From NCBI GenBank assembly GCA_028554755.1, contig JAPTOF010000015.1:11078501-11142500 (forward strand): a stretch of 64,000 nucleotides of DNA, given 5' to 3'. This stretch comes from Cordia subcordata. Taxonomy: Eukaryota > Streptophyta > Magnoliopsida > Boraginales > Cordiaceae. How positions within the stretch are numbered: position 1 is the stretch's first letter; every line of letters starts with the position of its first letter. Of the stretch, positions 59,966 through 64,000 are shown in pieces. Under the pieces are notes generated by a model, which had not been told where the DNA came from, ran no database searches, and was given only the letters and a program-made list of their open reading frames with translations. A program made the translations under genes and the position numbers.

Positions 59966-61824
59966 TGATATGTTGTGTTTTTGTGTGTTGTTAATTGCCT
60001 ATGTTTTAGAGGTATCTTGAGCCTTAAATGATGCATTAGCATAGTACACATACTAGAGTCAGGCTTAAGCGTAAGCAAATATACATAGTTGAGTTTCTAA
60101 GTCAAATGCTATAGTAAATGCTTAATTTTGTGCCTTAGGTGAGCTATAGGGCTAAAACGGAGCTTGAACAAGGATGAACGATGAAGATAGAAAAGGTATA
60201 GGTCGTGCAATGAAAATCGAGAGCAAGAAAGAAAAAATATAAGGTCAATTGAAGGGGTAGGTCGACCTAGCCAGAGAGAAACTCATTTTCAGCCGATCAA
60301 CTCCCCTAAAGAGCAGGTTGACCGACTAGGTCAATCGGCCAGTCTAGACAACATCACTATGAAAGATGGATGAGCTAAGAAGAAGAGCCGGTTGACCCAA
60401 CAATGCACAGTAGATGATATAAAAGCACGATTTTCAGCTTTTACAGGGGATTATCTTTAGACCCAACACACATACACACAAAACCCTAGCTATACCACCT
60501 CTAATACACACACAACACACACTTCCCACTGAGATTCAAGCTTCCTTGGAGGGTTTCAAACACTTGGATCAAAGCTACTCAAAGATTTTGTACAAGAATT
60601 GCTAGGATGAAAGGGGAGTTTTCTATTCTTTCATCCTCTTTTATATTATGTTTGAGGAGATTTGTTTGGGGTGATGATACTTGTGTACTAGATTAATTCT
60701 ATGCTTCTGTATTATGGGATTTAATAGCTTAACATATATACATATGCTATGTTTTTCTCGTTTCAATGGCTATTGTTCAATACATGTCTAGGTGTTTGAT
60801 AATATGCCTAAGAGAGTTGCAGATGTATAAATTGAAGTCTATTTACTACTAAACACTTGTAGTCCATTGTATAATCATGTCTATATGTTTATGTGTAGAT
60901 CTTGTGAAGTAGCTAATGCTTATATTCATATCTATGTGTATGTTTGCATGCCTAGTAGTAAATATGACCTTAATATTGCATATATGTTGGCTCAAAAGTG
61001 CTTTTAATGGTATAACCTGAGCATGACGACCTTTGGTAGATAAATAGGCCCTTTTATTCGCGAACACCTTGGCCTAGAACATGTATGAAAGAGCTAATAG
61101 GTCAAATCCCGCTATAATGACCCTAGAATGACGAGGCATAATTTGAGGCAAATCTAAATAGAGTCTCCTTTGGCTTTAAATCCAGCCAATAGGGTTTTGG
61201 GTAGATTTAGTCGACTCTAGTGACATAGATCTTGGTTTTAAATCCAACCAATGGTTTAGGTACTAGGGTAGGTTCATTCTAGGTCACCTAGGAAGCTAAT
61301 TGGTCACTCTTAAAACCCTAGGTCTTCTAGGTCACCTAGGAAGCTAATTGGTCACTCTTAAAGCCCTAGGTCATAAGGACCACGTTGTAGCTCTAGGAGG
61401 CGGCACCTAAGGACGAACCCACACTAAGTCCTAGGGAGAAATTAGGACACTAATTAAGCAACCTAGTTAAAAGAGCAATAGGTCATTAAGCCACTCTATG
61501 TAAATCCCACAGCAATAGGATCACCCATTAGCAAGTAGACGTCATCCTAATCCCTTCTATTTGTTAACTCCCTCGAGATAGTTTATCTCTATCCTTTCCA
61601 TTCCTATAGTGTAGTTTTATTTTCTTTAGCTAGAGCTCTCAATCATTCAAACACACCAAAAATATTTAGTTTTGGTTTCCACTTAGGCATTCTCTAGGAC
61701 ACACATAGAATCCATCCCATAACATGGCTTCCCTATGGTTCGACACCCGTTCTCGCACACACTACACTGCATCGATCTGTGCACTTACGGGTCTTTAAAG
61801 CTTGCACTCGAAAGACGAATATCA
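59966..61824 (+). mobile_element. LTR-B, 5' LTR of the right-hand element
   Basis: TGATATGTTGTGTTTTTGTG to GACGAATATCA, 1859 bp. It has TATA box TATAAAAG (60418-60425), hairpins TTGGCT/AGCCAA (61170-61189) and TTGGTT/AACCAA (61232-61251), and the GGACCACG module (about 61376-61450). A 58-base direct repeat lies near 61280-61375 (GGTCACCTAGGAAGCTAATT twice). It is inserted in the copia remnant; the second LTR is beyond the window. Confidence 0.9.
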
Positions 61825-61830
61825 AGTTCT

Positions 61831-61846
61831 TGGTGCCGTTGCCAGG
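61831..61846 (+). other. Primer-binding site, tRNA-Asp type
   Basis: TGGTGCCGTTGCCAGG, two transitions from the tRNA-Asp complement. Confidence 0.8.
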
Positions 61847-62111
61847 TAGGCATAGTGGTTTGCATTATTTGCTTGTGTGTTTTGAGTAGTTGCTTTATTT
61901 AATTTCTTCGCTTTTTTTCTTTATAGCTTGTTTATTTTTTGCTTACCTTCTTTCTTATTTATATTATTTTACTTTGGTACTTGTTTATTTATTCTTGTTT
62001 TTGTTTTCTTTTATTTTTAGAATACTTTCTAGGATTGTGGTTTATTGGCCATAGACATAGGTTCGTTGAAGTTTACGAGGGTTGAAGTGGCAAGAGTTAG
62101 GATAGTTATGC

Positions 62112-64000
62112 ATGCTTGGTAGGAAATCCCTTGGAAATCCCTTAGTTCCCCTTAACCCCGAACCTGATAGGATTGCTAGGCATTTTAGGAATTTAGGAGA
62201 TCTTTTTGATGAGATGGTTGATCCCAATCATCCTTTTAATCCTCCTATTCCCTCAGTGAATCCTATTCCACCTCATGATCACCATGGGGATCAAGACGAA
62301 GATCATTTTAGACAAGAACCCCTTAGATCGGACCCACCCATAGATGAGGAACCCATTCTTAGGCAATTCTTTCTCCCTCGAGGTTTTGAGCCTAATTTTG
62401 CTATTCAAATTTTGGGTTTGGGGGAGACAAACTTTGAGATTAAGCCTAATATGTTAGCCATGCTTCCTTCCTTCTATGGAAGAAGCAATGAGAGTTCTCC
62501 AAAACATATTACCACTTTGTTGAGATAAGTTCCACTCTCTATGTCCCCAATGTCTGCCAATAGGTTATACGTCTAAGATTGTTCCCTTTCTCTTTTAAGA
62601 ATAAGGCTAGGGCTTGGTTGCATTCCTTACCTAATAGTTGCATTACTACATGGGCCGAGCTTCAATCTAAGTTCTTTCAAAAATTCTATCCTATGGCCAA
62701 GACAGCTGACCTCAGGATCTCCATTATGACTTTCTCCCAGCATGATCTAGAACCTTTTCATGAGGCTTGGGAGAGGTTTAAAGACTATTTTAAACAATGT
62801 CCACACCACGAGTAGGGTAATCATGACCTATTATAATACTTCTTTTAAGGCTTAAATGAACAAAATAAGATGATGGTCAATGCCGCCTCCGACAGTAGCT
62901 TCTATCTTTTGAAACCATTTGAGGCATGGGAGAAAATGGAGTTGATGGCTGAAAATTCATTTCAAAACTTTGCTATGGAAAGGCGAGTCATAGAGGTAAT
63001 AAGAAAAGTGTTAGTGAGGTTGGAGTCTCTTTAGATTTACCCGCTAAGGTAAAAGCCTTGACAAATAAGTTAGATCAATTCATTTCCTTGTTTCTTTCAT
63101 CCCATAGTCATAGGACTAGTTTCGTAGGTTCTTCTTCTGCCCCTTAGTTGTTGAGGTTTGTGCATTGTGTTTCGAATCGTCTCATGAGACCATCGCTTGC
63201 CCTTGGCATCCCAGTTTCTAGGTTTATGAAGGAGTAAGTGTTTGCCACTCAACGTTATTATCGTGAGTATAATTCGTACTCAAACACATACAATTCGGGT
63301 TGGAGGGATAACCCAAAATTTTCTTGGAGGCAAGGTCAACATGAATCTTCCTCTTCCCAATCCCAAGTCCTACTGCAGCGGCGACCCGTCCTATTAATCC
63401 TCTAGGGTTTTATTATGTTAATCAAGCTAGGCTTTCTAGTACTCCTCAACCATAGGTATTTCTTGCTCCCTTTAATAGCCAGCCTTTTAACAATGACATG
63501 ATGAAGATAATGCAGTTTATTCAGAACCAGTAGCAGGAATTAGCAGAAAATAGGCAACAAATGGCTAGGTTTAAGGCACAGTTATGACAGATTGCTAGTC
63601 AGTTGAGTGCTAGAGACCCCGGGAAATTGCCTTCTCAACCGGAGGTGAACACTAGAGTCCAGTCCTATTCCTCCACTAATACCACTTATCCGCTTTAGGC
63701 CCAAGCTAAGGCCGTCACCACTTTTAAGAGTAGTAGGATAGTGGATAATAAGGTAGGAGTTGACCTTGTAGTACATGTACCTTGTCATCCTTTCGAGTCT
63801 AGAGAGCCACAGAGTATCCCTATTAAGAGAGATTCTAGAGAGGGTCCTGTTGAGAGAGTTCAGCCTATTAGAGACCATGGAGAGAGCGGTACTTCCTACC
63901 CTCATCGGGAGGGAAACGAGCCTATTGATGATTCCCATGTGTCTAGAGGGGTTGCACCAAGAGTTCCCTTCCCATCCGCTTTAGAAAGGCCTACACATAG
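62112..64000 (+). pseudogene. gag of the right-hand LTR-B element (runs off window)
   Basis: The ATG at 62112 opens GNPLVPLNPEPDRIARHFRN and a proline/aspartate-rich stretch, then RQFFLPRGFEPNFAIQILGL; the frame is open to 62525. After a frameshift the capsid core follows (62579-62812: NKARAWLHSLPNSCITTWAE, LQSKFFQKFYPMAKTADLRI, FHEAWERFKDYFKQCPHHE). The rest, with the LDQFISLFLSSHS coiled region and the linker block GESGTS..HREGNEPIDDS, continues to the window edge through stops and frameshifts. It is the copy that best shows the original gag start. Protease and pol, if present, lie outside. Confidence 0.85.

Noticed and set aside
1..64000. Endogenous pararetrovirus, organellar DNA insertions, rRNA or centromeric satellite
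   Set aside because: I saw no coat/movement-protein motifs, no chloroplast or mitochondrial gene sequence, no rRNA and no monomeric satellite array. All RT sequence has gypsy or copia neighbours and LTRs.

Overview
This window looks like repeat-rich, AT-rich nuclear DNA of a flowering plant. I see no intact host gene. Nearly everything recognisable is a decayed transposable element, and most of it belongs to one group of Ty3/gypsy LTR retrotransposons of the Athila/Tat type: LTRs of 1.8-2.1 kb, primer-binding sites matching the 3' end of tRNA-Asp (TGGCGCCGTTGCCGGG-like), and polypurine tracts after a CTTGGGGACAAG hairpin. The only host-derived gene is a broken exopolygalacturonase (GH28) pseudogene at about 15.0-18.2 kb. 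I name the LTR families A to F only for use in this annotation.

Layout. 1-6.27 kb: gypsy element with gag and protease, then an unfamiliar accessory module where reverse transcriptase/integrase should be, then a 3' module and a truncated LTR-B. 6.3-6.9 kb: Ty1/copia RT fragment and copia-LTR-like tail. 6.9-9.9 kb: LTR-like fragment fused to an integrase C-terminus, then LTR-D. 9.9-11.5 kb: 3' end of another gypsy family. 11.5-13.7 kb: AT-rich, nothing recognised. 13.7-14.3 kb: minus-strand LINE 3' end. 14.3-15.0 kb: LTR-B fragment. 15.0-18.2 kb: polygalacturonase pseudogene. 18.6-19.6 kb: minus-strand gypsy gag. 19.6-21.9 kb: copia LTR-E and leader. 21.9-22.4 kb: second copy of the LTR/integrase chimera. 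22.4-31.5 kb: minus-strand LTR-A element holding a solo LTR-B with a perfect target duplication (ATGGA). 31.5-50.1 kb: autonomous-type LTR-B element (gag, protease, RT, RNase H, integrase), itself interrupted by a complete LTR-A element (39566-47312, target duplication GGTTT). 50.1-53.5 kb: collapsed LTR-C element and LTR-D piece. 53.5-60.0 kb: two copia LTR-E elements, one carrying a CACTA-type MITE. 60.0-64.0 kb: 5' LTR-B and gag of an element running off the window.

The most interesting part is the pair of non-autonomous LTR-A elements and the start of an LTR-C element. They carry no RT or integrase but share one long ORF. It begins with two CX2CX4HX4C zinc knuckles and ends in a module that also replaces RT-integrase in the element at 1-4.9 kb. 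These elements share primer site, polypurine tract and 3' module with the LTR-B elements, so I infer that they are mobilised by LTR-B-type machinery. The LTR leaders also carry a repeated small hairpin with compensatory base changes between copies.
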